The notes under the pieces: model-generated
What the model saw: only the letters and a program-made list of their open reading frames with translations
What the model was told of the DNA's origin: nothing
The model's database searches: none
Assembly: GCA_024644875.1 (NCBI GenBank)
Contig: JAHEGY010000033.1
Coordinates: 1-42,379 of the forward strand
Direction of reading: 5' to 3'
Origin: Cyclobacteriaceae bacterium
GTDB lineage: Bacteria; Bacteroidota; Bacteroidia; Cytophagales; Cyclobacteriaceae
DNA: 42,379 nt
Made by a program: the position numbers and the translations under genes
Part shown: in pieces, positions 28,106 to 37,476 of the stretch
How positions within the stretch are numbered: position 1 is the first letter of the stretch
How the letters are laid out: each line of letters begins with the position of its first letter

Positions 28106-31100
28106 CTATTCCGTGAGGTAGTTACTGAACCTGACCAGACGTTCGACCACTTCGTCTTTATCCTGCCATAATTCACGGCTGAATACGCCCCTGAATTTCC
28201 AGTTTTTAGAAGAAAGGGTAAATGGATTATAAACATGCGTTTCTTTTGCGGATACACTTTGATAATAAAGATCATCGTCTGTGAGTATAAGGCCGTAATA
28301 CGCTTTGCCATCATATATTGTAAGATCAGAAAAAGGCAATTCCTCGGAAATATTCAATTTAAAATTTGGGGCATTCTTTAAGGCTTGAGATAGTTTGTTT
28401 TTCAAATACCAGTTTGCATTGGCATTGATAGCCGGCCTGATCTCAGGTTTGTATTTCTTACTTGACACATTATAGGCATATTCAAGATACTTGCGAAGCA
28501 GTTTTGGGCCTTCATTTTTTAAATGCTCGGTAACCATTTCCTGTGGGTAAAAACTTGTGACCACATAGACCTTTTCCTTTGCCCTGGTAATTGCTACATT
28601 CAGTCGATTTTCACCATTTATTATATTCAGGCTTCCAAACTGCATATTCATTTTTCCTTTTTTATCAGGCCCGTGGGTAAGTGAAAAAATGACAATATCC
28701 CGTTCATCGCCCTGAACATTTTCTATGTTTTTTACAAAAAGGTTTTCAGGTATGAATATTCCCTTCTCAACTGATATTTCTTCTATCAGATCTTGAATAA
28801 TATCCTGTTGGCGGGCATTGAAAGTTACAACTCCAATATCTTTTCCCGGGTATTCTTCAGACACCCTGAACACCAGGTCAGATATATGTTTTGCTTCAAT
28901 GAGGTTATAATTGTTCTCCCATATTCCATCAAGCTTTATAAATTCTATGCCCGGCTTGTTCCTGTTCAGTATCTTGCGGTCCGGAAGCATCGTTAAGTTA
29001 CCTTCATAAAAGTGCTTATTGGAAAAATCAATAAGGTCCAGGGATTGGGAGCGGTAATGCCCCTTAAGATGTACCTGCATAAGGTACTTGTCAGTAAGGT
29101 CAAGTAAGGAATCAACCTCAAGATCAGGATGATCTTCTTCATCTTCATCCCATCTTGTCTTATAAAGATCAAACGGACTAAGTTGTTTAGAATCGCCCGC
29201 AATAACTAGCTGCCTGCCGCGATACATGGCCGGAAGGCCCCTTTCAGAAAAACACTGGGATGCTTCATCAAATATCACCAGATCAAATAATTTCTCCATG
29301 GGGAATATGGCTGATGCAGATTCCGGTGATGTAAGCCAACAAGGTATCAGGTTGAATAATTCTCTTGAAAAGTGGGATATCAACCTTCTGATAGGCCAGA
29401 TCTTACGCTTTTTTGTTACCTGGTGAATCAGATCCCGGTAAGTGATCATATTATTTAGCCGGTTATAGGTCACATCGGCATATGTTCTTTCTCTTGACCG
29501 CATCAAAACAATCTCCTTGCTGATCTTTAACTTTTCCTTTACTGCATTTTGAAGCATTTTAACTTGCGGATCAAATTTGAGGGAGGATACTGATCGCAAA
29601 ATCGGATATTTCATTTCAATATGCTCAATCCAGGCGAGCTTGAGACTATTCACGAATATGTCCAGCAGATCGTCCTCAGAATGATCATCTATGATTTCTT
29701 CCATTTTCGAGATAATAGATAATTCATAATCAAGAAATTCATCTTTTAACCGGTCAAAATCACAGAGACTCTCAAAATCCCGATTCAGGACCTGGATCAA
29801 TCTTTCCGGGTCATACTTGCTGGATAATATTTCCTGTATCTTGGTGGGCTGAAGATACAACTCCCATTCCAGCCATTTTGCTGGAATTCCTTTAATAATA
29901 TTAAGCAGTTTGCGCACCTCATTCTTTAATTCTTCATATGAGAGGTGGCTAACACTAAAATAATCTGAAAAACTCCTTATGCTTATAAAGATATCCTTGG
30001 CGGATATTGCATCATGCGTTTTCCTGAACCATTCTTCAATCAGTTCTTTATCTGGTTCCTCAGGCACTTCCTTCAACCATTTATTCCCTCGCAATTTCGT
30101 CAGGTTATGTTCCAGGTTCAAACGGTTATCCAGTTTTTCAGTAAGTAACTTCAGGTCTTTACGCCGCCTGGATAGTTTATTATTGTTCAAAGCCTTTTGT
30201 ATCATGGGCCTGTCATGCGACAGAAGTATCCATTGTATCCATTTGAAGATATTTCGGCGGGCTTCAAACATATTGTGAAGTGCTGATTGAAATTTTCCAA
30301 GCACACTAACGGGTAAACTTTTCTCCACTCCTGCACCGTCCCAACAAATTTTCACATTTTTTTCAATGTTTTTCAGGTATAGATTATCTGCCACCTTTGG
30401 CCCTGTATAGTTTATGTGAACAAAGTACTCATAGGTCTTCTCATCCTGAAGTAATTCGAACATTTGTTCAATTTCCTGGCCCTTTCTGCTTATGGCATCA
30501 CCTTCAGCTAAGGAGATACCCGTTTTAACAACTTCCCTGACCTTATCTTCTATCTCCGATTGATATCGAGGTATATCATCTATAATCTCAAGTATTTTTT
30601 TGAGATCAGAAACTTTATAATCTTTATAGTTTTTCCGTACACGCCATGGGTAGCCATCTTTTAAAAATCGCTTGGCATAGATCACATAAAACTTAAGTTT
30701 AGCCAGGAATTCGTCAATTTCCGGAATTTTGAAAAAGTTATATTCCTGTTTCAGGTTAATAATGGGTTTTGATAGATCAGAGGTCAGGTACAATTCCTTA
30801 ATCGATGCACCACTCTCCGATTCATCAAACAGGGCATGTTTCAATTCGTCAAGTTCCTCTGACAGGTTATCAATCTGCCGGCTGGATTGCAGGTACTTTC
30901 TTTCAAGCTGTATAGAATCCAAAGAGTTATTCTTTAACTTATACTCATAAAGCTTTTCGATCTGGGTATGGATCTGCTTGTAAATATCCTTTCTGTCATT
31001 TTTAAAATCATGTACAAGGGCAGCAAAATCAGCCAGTTCTTCTTGTTGAAGCCGGTCATAAACCACATCCAGGGCAGCTCTTTTCTGGCAAACCAGCAAT

Positions 31101-32137
31101 ACTCGCTTACCACGGGCCATGAAATCACTCAATAAATTACAGATCAGTTGCGATTTCCCAGTACCTGGAGGTCCCTGGACAACAATTGAATTACCTTTCC
31201 TAACGGCTTTCAGTGCATTTTCCTGAAAGGCATCCAGCTTGAAAGGTGTGTAAATCTGTTCTTCTTTCAACTTATTCAGGAAATATGAGAATGAAAGGTG
31301 CCTGATTTCTCCGTCATCTTCTTCAGAGAAAGACCTCTCGTAAAAAAAATCCTCAAGGGATTTATATTCATTTTTACTGGACAGGAAATTATAATCCGGA
31401 ATAAGATATGACCCGGATTGTGGAAATATCCCAAGAACTGCCTGAGGAAAAAGTTTGAGCTCCCCATTCTTTTCCTTCTTTTCGAGATCAGATTTCTTAA
31501 AAGATTCAAAAGGAATGAGTGGATCTGAAAACATTTCCGTATTAAAGTTTATCTCAAGGGGGCTATCTTTTATAAACTGATATAATCCAGTCTTGAATTC
31601 TTTCGCATTTCTGTCAAAATCGTCGAACACTTTCTCAACAAACTCTTCTGAAAGCTTTACCCCATTGTAATGTGAATAGGCAAGCAAAAATGATTTATTG
31701 AAAGTCAGGTTCACATCCTTCCGAATGATCATGTACCAAAAATTCTCAATAAGTTCAAGTTCGACAGGGAAAAACAATAAGGGACCCCTGATCAATGTAC
31801 CATCTAGCATTTTACCTTTAACAAAAGGCCAGCCTATGTATAAATCTTTACTACCCCGTTCCTCAAAAATAAAATTATCTTTGCGTTGAAGCCTCTTAAG
31901 TCTTAAACTGACATCATTGCTGTCTTTATCCCTTGGATCAATGTTTGAACAGATTCTGATCGAATTCTTTCCCGCTATAAACTGATGAATTATCTTGAAT
32001 GATGGATCCTTTATTGCATAATCCAGGCTATGCAGATCAATAAACTGATCCGATAATAATCTCAGTAATAGCAGGGATCGGTTATTCCCGGACAGGTTTG
32101 TCAACCTCTTCTGGTAAGATTGAAGGATCTTTTCCAT
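28106..32137 (-). CDS. Large superfamily 1 DNA2/NAM7-type helicase with degenerate nuclease-like C-terminus
   Basis: A 1343-residue SF1 helicase. An N-terminal DUF4011-like domain (about 1-290) precedes Walker A QGPPGTGKSQ (321-330). A long, partly coiled-coil insertion (about 380-930) separates it from motif II, FDEASQC, and from GDSKQLSP, GHYRS and the C-terminal motif VNVAITRAKEK-like LNVAITRAKEKVYVV. The last 110 residues resemble the Vsr/MTES_1575-type nuclease domain that ends related helicases, but the expected catalytic Glu-x-Asp-Gly is replaced (GLILTDDDLYYQS), so it is probably inactive. Related proteins occur both as single genes and in defence islands; nothing else here suggests defence. 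The following helix-hairpin-helix gene is upstream by 64 bases and in the same direction. Confidence 0.85.
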   Translation of the reverse strand: MEKILQSYQKRLTNLSGNNRSLLLLRLLSDQFIDLHSLDYAIKDPSFKIIHQFIAGKNSIRICSNIDPRDKDSNDVSLRLKRLQRKDNFIFEERGSKDLYIGWPFVKGKMLDGTLIRGPLLFFPVELELIENFWYMIIRKDVNLTFNKSFLLAYSHYNGVKLSEEFVEKVFDDFDRNAKEFKTGLYQFIKDSPLEINFNTEMFSDPLIPFESFKKSDLEKKEKNGELKLFPQAVLGIFPQSGSYLIPDYNFLSSKNEYKSLEDFFYERSFSEEDDGEIRHLSFSYFLNKLKEEQIYTPFKLDAFQENALKAVRKGNSIVVQGPPGTGKSQLICNLLSDFMARGKRVLLVCQKRAALDVVYDRLQQEELADFAALVHDFKNDRKDIYKQIHTQIEKLYEYKLKNNSLDSIQLERKYLQSSRQIDNLSEELDELKHALFDESESGASIKELYLTSDLSKPIINLKQEYNFFKIPEIDEFLAKLKFYVIYAKRFLKDGYPWRVRKNYKDYKVSDLKKILEIIDDIPRYQSEIEDKVREVVKTGISLAEGDAISRKGQEIEQMFELLQDEKTYEYFVHINYTGPKVADNLYLKNIEKNVKICWDGAGVEKSLPVSVLGKFQSALHNMFEARRNIFKWIQWILLSHDRPMIQKALNNNKLSRRRKDLKLLTEKLDNRLNLEHNLTKLRGNKWLKEVPEEPDKELIEEWFRKTHDAISAKDIFISIRSFSDYFSVSHLSYEELKNEVRKLLNIIKGIPAKWLEWELYLQPTKIQEILSSKYDPERLIQVLNRDFESLCDFDRLKDEFLDYELSIISKMEEIIDDHSEDDLLDIFVNSLKLAWIEHIEMKYPILRSVSSLKFDPQVKMLQNAVKEKLKISKEIVLMRSRERTYADVTYNRLNNMITYRDLIHQVTKKRKIWPIRRLISHFSRELFNLIPCWLTSPESASAIFPMEKLFDLVIFDEASQCFSERGLPAMYRGRQLVIAGDSKQLSPFDLYKTRWDEDEEDHPDLEVDSLLDLTDKYLMQVHLKGHYRSQSLDLIDFSNKHFYEGNLTMLPDRKILNRNKPGIEFIKLDGIWENNYNLIEAKHISDLVFRVSEEYPGKDIGVVTFNARQQDIIQDLIEEISVEKGIFIPENLFVKNIENVQGDERDIVIFSLTHGPDKKGKMNMQFGSLNIINGENRLNVAITRAKEKVYVVTSFYPQEMVTEHLKNEGPKLLRKYLEYAYNVSSKKYKPEIRPAINANANWYLKNKLSQALKNAPNFKLNISEELPFSDLTIYDGKAYYGLILTDDDLYYQSVSAKETHVYNPFTLSSKNWKFRGVFSRELWQDKDEVVERLVRFSNYLTE

Positions 32138-32201
32138 TTACCGGCAAAATATAAATTCATTCATAAAAAACATTGTATAATCTATATTCTTTTCCTAAGG
32201 T

Positions 32202-33131
32202 TTAAAATTTGATATATGGCTCTATACGAAGCAATATACTATCATTCGTGCAGGGAATTTCACGCAACTGGTCAATATTTTTGAGGTATCCTTTATCAGA
32301 TCTCAACTTGAGTATATCATTCGCCAGTTGACTGTTAATATATGGATGTCTTACCATCTCTTCCCAACCTGAAAAGTTTATTTCAATCTTCTCAGGAATA
32401 AATAATGAATCTATAAATACTACAGACTTTATTAGTTGCAGGGCTTTTCCCCTTAATCCATAAACGTCATTCAATTGATCTATATTTGAATATCCTCCCA
32501 ACAAATCCCTGTATTTTATGATTCTGTTTGATAATATGCTGCCTATGCCTTTCAATATCATCAATTGCCCTGTATCTGCCAGATTAATATTTAACTTCAT
32601 TTGCGGGGTACTTTTTTTCGCGCTGATATTCCCGGTCCATCCTTGTGTTTGAACCTGTTCATGTTGTTCTTCCGGAATTCCATCCGGCAGATCAATATAT
32701 TCTTCCAGATCATTGTATAAGCTTTCAGGGAAATCATAAATCTTAAGCAGATCCCTTTTAACAAAAAACTGTCCACTTTTATTCCTGTACCTCGTAATAC
32801 GCCTGCTAATTACTGAATCGAATCCAAGAAGTATCATTTGCTCAAAAGAAATAGTATTTGGATTAAATGGGAAAATGGTATCCGGGACTGTGGATATTTC
32901 CTGGTTTGCATTCGTAATATTCCTGAGGTTTTCTTCATAAATATCTGTTAAACTATCAAGCTTCACAGCATCAAGCCTGTAGTTCGAATATCCGTTATAC
33001 AGAAACTGGTTGTAAACCAGGGGTGATAGTAAAACAATGATCAGGATAATTAACAGTAAGAATACACCATTTGCCTCCCGCATGGATATACCGAAGTACT
33101 TCCTGATGGAATTACGAAGCTGGTTGAACAT
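32202..33131 (-). CDS. Membrane-anchored helix-hairpin-helix protein (ComEA-like)
   Basis: A 309-residue protein with one N-terminal membrane segment (about 22-42) and an exported body. The body carries repeated helix-hairpin-helix units: LLGFDSVISRRITRYRNKSG (about 110-135), LMILKGIGSILSNRIIKYRD (about 190-212), LNDVYGLRGKALQLIKSV, and a last unit SQLANDILKLRSDKGYLK. Such units bind the DNA backbone non-specifically, as in the competence receptor ComEA. A role in DNA uptake is inference; no other competence genes are nearby. Low-complexity spacer (about 160-175) separates the first and second units. It is encoded upstream of the large helicase in the same direction. Confidence 0.82.
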   Translation of the reverse strand: MFNQLRNSIRKYFGISMREANGVFLLLIILIIVLLSPLVYNQFLYNGYSNYRLDAVKLDSLTDIYEENLRNITNANQEISTVPDTIFPFNPNTISFEQMILLGFDSVISRRITRYRNKSGQFFVKRDLLKIYDFPESLYNDLEEYIDLPDGIPEEQHEQVQTQGWTGNISAKKSTPQMKLNINLADTGQLMILKGIGSILSNRIIKYRDLLGGYSNIDQLNDVYGLRGKALQLIKSVVFIDSLFIPEKIEINFSGWEEMVRHPYINSQLANDILKLRSDKGYLKNIDQLREIPCTNDSILLRIEPYIKF

Positions 33132-33246
33132 ATGCTATAATAATCTTTTAAAAGAACCGAATCTTATTACTATTCTTTCAGCATCAGATTATTATTAAAA
33201 ATATAAATTCTTATTTATTTTTCAGCTATCAAGACTCTTAATTTTA

Positions 33247-35016
33247 TCAGAAAAGTCCCTTAACTTTTCCGGTATTCACATCGATATCAATCTTGCGGTA
33301 GGCGGGATCTGAGGCGGTACCTGGCATTAGTTTTATGTCGCCGACCACTGGGACTGCAATTCCTGCTCCTCCGTATATCAAAATATCATTAATGGGTAAT
33401 ATCCAACCTTCCGGTCTCCCTTTCCATGAAGGATCATGGGAAAGGCTAAGGTGGGTTTTAGCCATGCAGCTCCCATAAAATCTAAACTGCGGATGTTTCT
33501 GTATTTGATTAAGTTTATCCTGGGCCTTGTCCGAATATTTAACACCATTCGCCCCATATATTTCTTTCGCTATCAGTTCGATCTTACTGTTAAGTGAGAT
33601 GTTATCATCATAGAGAAATTTGAACCTTTGCTTGTCCTCACAAGCATCCACTACTGCTTCAGCCAGTTCCATGGCGCCATCTCCTCCTTCCAGCCAATGC
33701 TTTGATGTTGCACACCTGACACCCACTTCCTTGCAGGCGTCCTTAATAATTTTAATCTCTGCCGGATCGTCTGTATGAAAGTAATTGATACATACCACAG
33801 GCTGTATGCCACTCTTACGGATAATATCAATATGAGCATAGAGGTTATCAAGTCCATTCTTCACCAGTTTCGTGTTCTTCTCGGTATAAGATCGGTCAAT
33901 TGGTTTGCCCGGAACAACTCTTGGACCTCCGCCATGCATCTTCAGGCCTCTCACCGTAGTGACAAGTACTGAACAATCCGGTTCCAGTTGACTATACCTG
34001 CATTTCAGGTTCCAGAATTTTTCAAATCCGATATCGGACCCGAATCCACTTTCAGTAACATGATACTCCCCAAGCTTCAAACCAATAAAATCAGCAATTA
34101 TGGAAGATTGTCCCAGCGCAATATTCGCAAAAGGACCAGCGTGGACCAATACTGGTTGTCCTTCCAAAGTCTGGATCAGGTTGGGATAAATCACTTTGGC
34201 GAGCAGGGCTGTCATGGCACCGTCTACCTCCAGGTCGCTTGTAGTAATTGGATTCCCTGCCTTATCTTAAGCGACAATCATTTTACCGATCCGTTTCCTG
34301 AAATCTTTCAGGTCAACTGAAATAGCCAGTATGGCCATTATTTCTGAGGATACACTGATCTGGAATCCACATTTCATCATGAAACCATCCATTTTCCCAC
34401 CAATACCAATAATGATCTCACGCAGAGATTGTGCGCTGAAATCCATAGCCCAGCCAATGGAAATATTTCGCGGGTCGATGTTCAGACGTTTTAGTTTCTT
34501 ATTTTCCAGGACCTTATCGGTATAATTAAACTCATGCTGGATACGGCTGGTCAGGGCTACCATGGCCAGATTATGTGCGTTCGTAATTGCGTCGATATCA
34601 CCTGTAAGGCCCAGGCTAAAATCTGTCAATGGCACACATTGTGCCAATCCTCCGCCGGCGGCTGATCCTTTTATGTTGAATGTCGGACCACCACTTGGCT
34701 GCCTTATGGCCCCTATAGGTTTTTTCCCTATTTTACTCAAACCCTCAAGCAGTCCAATTGTCGTGGTCGATTTCCCTTCGCCAAGTGGGGTAGGCGTAAT
34801 TGCTGTAACATCAACATACTTCCCGAGTGATTCTCCTTTTAATCTTTCCAGGATTATTTGATAATCCAGTTTGCCGACATAATGCCCGTAGGGTAATACT
34901 TCTGACTGATATAATCCAAGTTCATCACGCAACTCATAGATCTTCTTCATTCGCTTCTCAGCTGCCTGGGCTATTTTCCAGTCAGGCATTTCGACAGGAT
35001 TCATTTTGGCTGTCAT
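33247..35016 (-). pseudogene. fhs: Formate-tetrahydrofolate ligase, interrupted by an in-frame TAA
   Basis: Fhs makes 10-formyl-THF from formate, THF and ATP. The N-terminal part (249 codons from the ATG at 35016) contains the nucleotide motif TPTPLGEGKSTTTIG and ends FQISVSSEIMAIL...GKMIVA. A TAA stop at 34269-34267 follows, and the same frame continues DKAGNPITTSDLEVDGAMTALL to a normal C-terminus (VNTGKVKGLF) at 33247. The two halves are in one frame, so this is a substitution, not a frameshift. In relatives this position is usually Tyr (IVGYNYDG-like), one base from TAA. All other expected motifs (HAGPFANIALGQSS, HGGGPRVVPGKP) are intact. Either a recent nonsense mutation, a read error, or two separately translated halves (a Met opens the second at 34215). 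Confidence 0.9.
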
Positions 35017-35161
35017 GACTTTTGAAGTTTATAATGTTATGTTATAAATTACCGAATAGACAGAATATTATTCCGTTTCTTTATATATTTAATTTCATAT
35101 AAAGAATCATATTTTGCAAGAGTTTGCCAGGTTTTCTTTGACAGGGTAGGATTAATTACGG

Positions 35162-37375
35162 TTAGTACCTCACAAATCGCTGTTCATCAGAGCGTCCATT
35201 TCGATCCATCACCTTAAAAATATACATCCCCTGGGGCATGTATCCTATATCCAGGCTTAGCGCACGATTAGCTTTAACTTCAATTGGTCCTTCGATTAGC
35301 TGGCCAAGATTATTGAAAATCAAGAGATTCCCACTAATATTAGAACGGGCCTTCAGCGTATTTGAATTTAATAGAGGATTCGGATATAATTCAAGTAAGA
35401 CATCATTTGTCTCATTATGCGTATTATCCGCAATGTTTTTATAAACTCTTAATCCTCCCTGTGCATTCCCGAATATCAAGATCTGGTTTTCTAATCCGGA
35501 GATCAAACCGCCGGTCATCCAGGTATGATAACCAAAAACAGATGTATCAGTATCATCTATCAGTTCATTATAAATAATATTCCTTAATTTCTTAGGTTCA
35601 TACTTATAATCCAGGTAAACTGTTAGCTCTCCAGTATAATCAGTAGTTAATAAATCATCCAGTCCGTCAAGGTTTATATCGATCACATAGGGAACGAGAT
35701 TTATTCTGAATTCGATAAAACTATCGTCAATATCCAGAAAAGCCGGATCCTCCAGGACAAAAAACGGATCAGTATCGGTACCACTGTTTACATAATACTC
35801 CAAACGGCCGGTTGATTTACCCAGAAGCATATCCGTCAATCCATCATTATTGACATCCGTAAAATAGGGAGTATCATTATTTTTCAATTCAATTTCCAAC
35901 ACTTCGAAACTGGTATTAATACTAAGTCCGGATGCATTCCCGGATATACTTTTATACCACCTGGTCTCTATAACTTTCGTTTCAGGAATAGTGGAAACAA
36001 CAATAAGATCTGATAGCCCATCATGATTAAGATCGGCAATCAAAGGCATCATATCGTAGTGATTGATTTCACTGAGTTTATGATAATCGTTATCTGCAAG
36101 GGAATATTCAGGGATTGTATTGCTTCCAATATTTCTAAATAAGGACACATAACCATAAAACTTCTCCCCTGATGCATGGCCATTACTACCTACAAGAAGA
36201 TCCAGATCGCCATCACCATCCTCATCCACAAGTACAGGTTTGCTGTTTTCACCCAGGTCGATCATTTCGGATTGCAGAAAAGTACCCGTAATAAAATCAA
36301 ATTGGGGCAATTCGTTAGTTCCGTTATTTTTATAGAACCAGCTTGACCTTCCATAATTTATGGTCTTGTCAGGATTATACTCTGTATTAGGGGATACCAT
36401 CAGGTCATATATCCCATCGTTATCAAAATCGTCAAAAAAGGCGGCTGGAAAGATAGGAAAGTTTGCCGGATTCCCGGGATTGGGAAAATCCTCGGAAAAT
36501 TCGTTCATCCTTGCCTCTGCTGCAGTTCCCTTATTCTCAAGGAAATAAAGCTCATCACATTGTTCATGGCCCCCCAGAAAATCTTTATCCCCATCATTGT
36601 CCACATCAATCAATAAAAGGCTTTTTCCTCCTGGATGCATGACCCTGGCCTGAGCAAGTGCACCGCATGACTCCCCGAATTCCTCAAAAGCATATACATG
36701 GCAATCACATTCCTCAAAATAACCCCAGTTACGGGAGACAAACTCAAATTCAAGCAATCCGCATGATCCTGATCGTTCCACACTCATGTTTTTATGATGC
36801 CTGATAAAACCTCCTATTGCAAAATTATAAACGAGAACATCCAGATCACCATCACCATCTATGTCTTCAATCGCAGGAACATCAGTGATATTTACCTGTA
36901 GGTTGATCAAGCCTGATGATCCCAAAGTCAGAACAGGATCTGCTATCAATTCCCATTCCGGAGGAGATCCATCGGACGTTATATTTTTATACACCTTCAT
37001 GCCGCCACTGGAGTTGGTAAATAAATCTTTTTTCCCATCACAATCATAATCTTTAAACAGTATCCACCCTTCAAGTTCTTCAGGAAGGTAAATACGGTAT
37101 TCAGGGTTATACACAAACTCCCCTTCTGTTTGAATGAAGGTGTTTATAAGATTTGAAGAGCGATCATATATGATCAGATCGTCCGTACCATCTCCATTCA
37201 GGTCTATCCGGCCATATTGTGCAGCATTAATACCTCCCGCCCATGGATCAGACAGTTGGAATTCATTATTGGTAACCGGTATGGAATTATCATACGATAA
37301 GGTCACCTGTGATGAGACTTCATAGCTGAGCAAAGTGGTTAACAGGATCCACCCGATAAAAACTTTTTTTCCCAT
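35162..37375 (-). CDS. Secreted FG-GAP/VCBS-repeat protein with type IX sorting domain
   Basis: A 737-residue exported protein: signal peptide of about 22 residues (VFIGWILLTTLLSYEVSSQ), then a seven-bladed-propeller-like region built of FG-GAP/VCBS repeats. Nine calcium-loop motifs of the DxDxDGxxD type are visible, among them DLNGDGTDDLI, DIDGDGDLDVLV, DVDNDGDKDFLG, DFDNDGIYDLMV, DEDGDGDLDLLVG and DVNNDGLTDMLLG. The last 75 residues are a T9SS type A sorting domain (LYPNPLLNSN, IFNNLGQLIEG, MPQGMYIFKV). The protein should cross the outer membrane by T9SS and be attached to the surface or released. It is an adhesin- or binding-type protein; the ligand is unknown. It stands upstream of fhs, with a 145-bp gap. 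Confidence 0.92.
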   Translation of the reverse strand: MGKKVFIGWILLTTLLSYEVSSQVTLSYDNSIPVTNNEFQLSDPWAGGINAAQYGRIDLNGDGTDDLIIYDRSSNLINTFIQTEGEFVYNPEYRIYLPEELEGWILFKDYDCDGKKDLFTNSSGGMKVYKNITSDGSPPEWELIADPVLTLGSSGLINLQVNITDVPAIEDIDGDGDLDVLVYNFAIGGFIRHHKNMSVERSGSCGLLEFEFVSRNWGYFEECDCHVYAFEEFGESCGALAQARVMHPGGKSLLLIDVDNDGDKDFLGGHEQCDELYFLENKGTAAEARMNEFSEDFPNPGNPANFPIFPAAFFDDFDNDGIYDLMVSPNTEYNPDKTINYGRSSWFYKNNGTNELPQFDFITGTFLQSEMIDLGENSKPVLVDEDGDGDLDLLVGSNGHASGEKFYGYVSLFRNIGSNTIPEYSLADNDYHKLSEINHYDMMPLIADLNHDGLSDLIVVSTIPETKVIETRWYKSISGNASGLSINTSFEVLEIELKNNDTPYFTDVNNDGLTDMLLGKSTGRLEYYVNSGTDTDPFFVLEDPAFLDIDDSFIEFRINLVPYVIDINLDGLDDLLTTDYTGELTVYLDYKYEPKKLRNIIYNELIDDTDTSVFGYHTWMTGGLISGLENQILIFGNAQGGLRVYKNIADNTHNETNDVLLELYPNPLLNSNTLKARSNISGNLLIFNNLGQLIEGPIEVKANRALSLDIGYMPQGMYIFKVMDRNGRSDEQRFVRY

Positions 37376-37476
37376 ATTCTGCTTATCTGACTCCTATTCT
37401 TTAAAAGTTCTTATATTCCAATGTAAATATAAAGTTACTTTCTATATTCGAAGATTGTTCCAAATTTTCTAAATAA

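Noticed and set aside
28106-33131. Large helicase plus helix-hairpin-helix protein as a new defence system.
   Set aside because: The flanking genes are housekeeping, composition is uniform, there is no mobility gene, and the HhH protein is membrane-anchored with an exported body, so a joint intracellular defence role is unsupported.
34215-34269. Frameshift as the explanation for the split fhs gene.
   Set aside because: Both parts are in the same frame (54 bases apart, divisible by three) and the peptide between them matches the family, so only a nonsense codon is needed.
35079-35104. CTTTATAT/ATATAAAG inverted repeat between the FG-GAP gene and fhs as a terminator.
   Set aside because: The stem is AT-only apart from one pair and no T-run follows on the minus strand.
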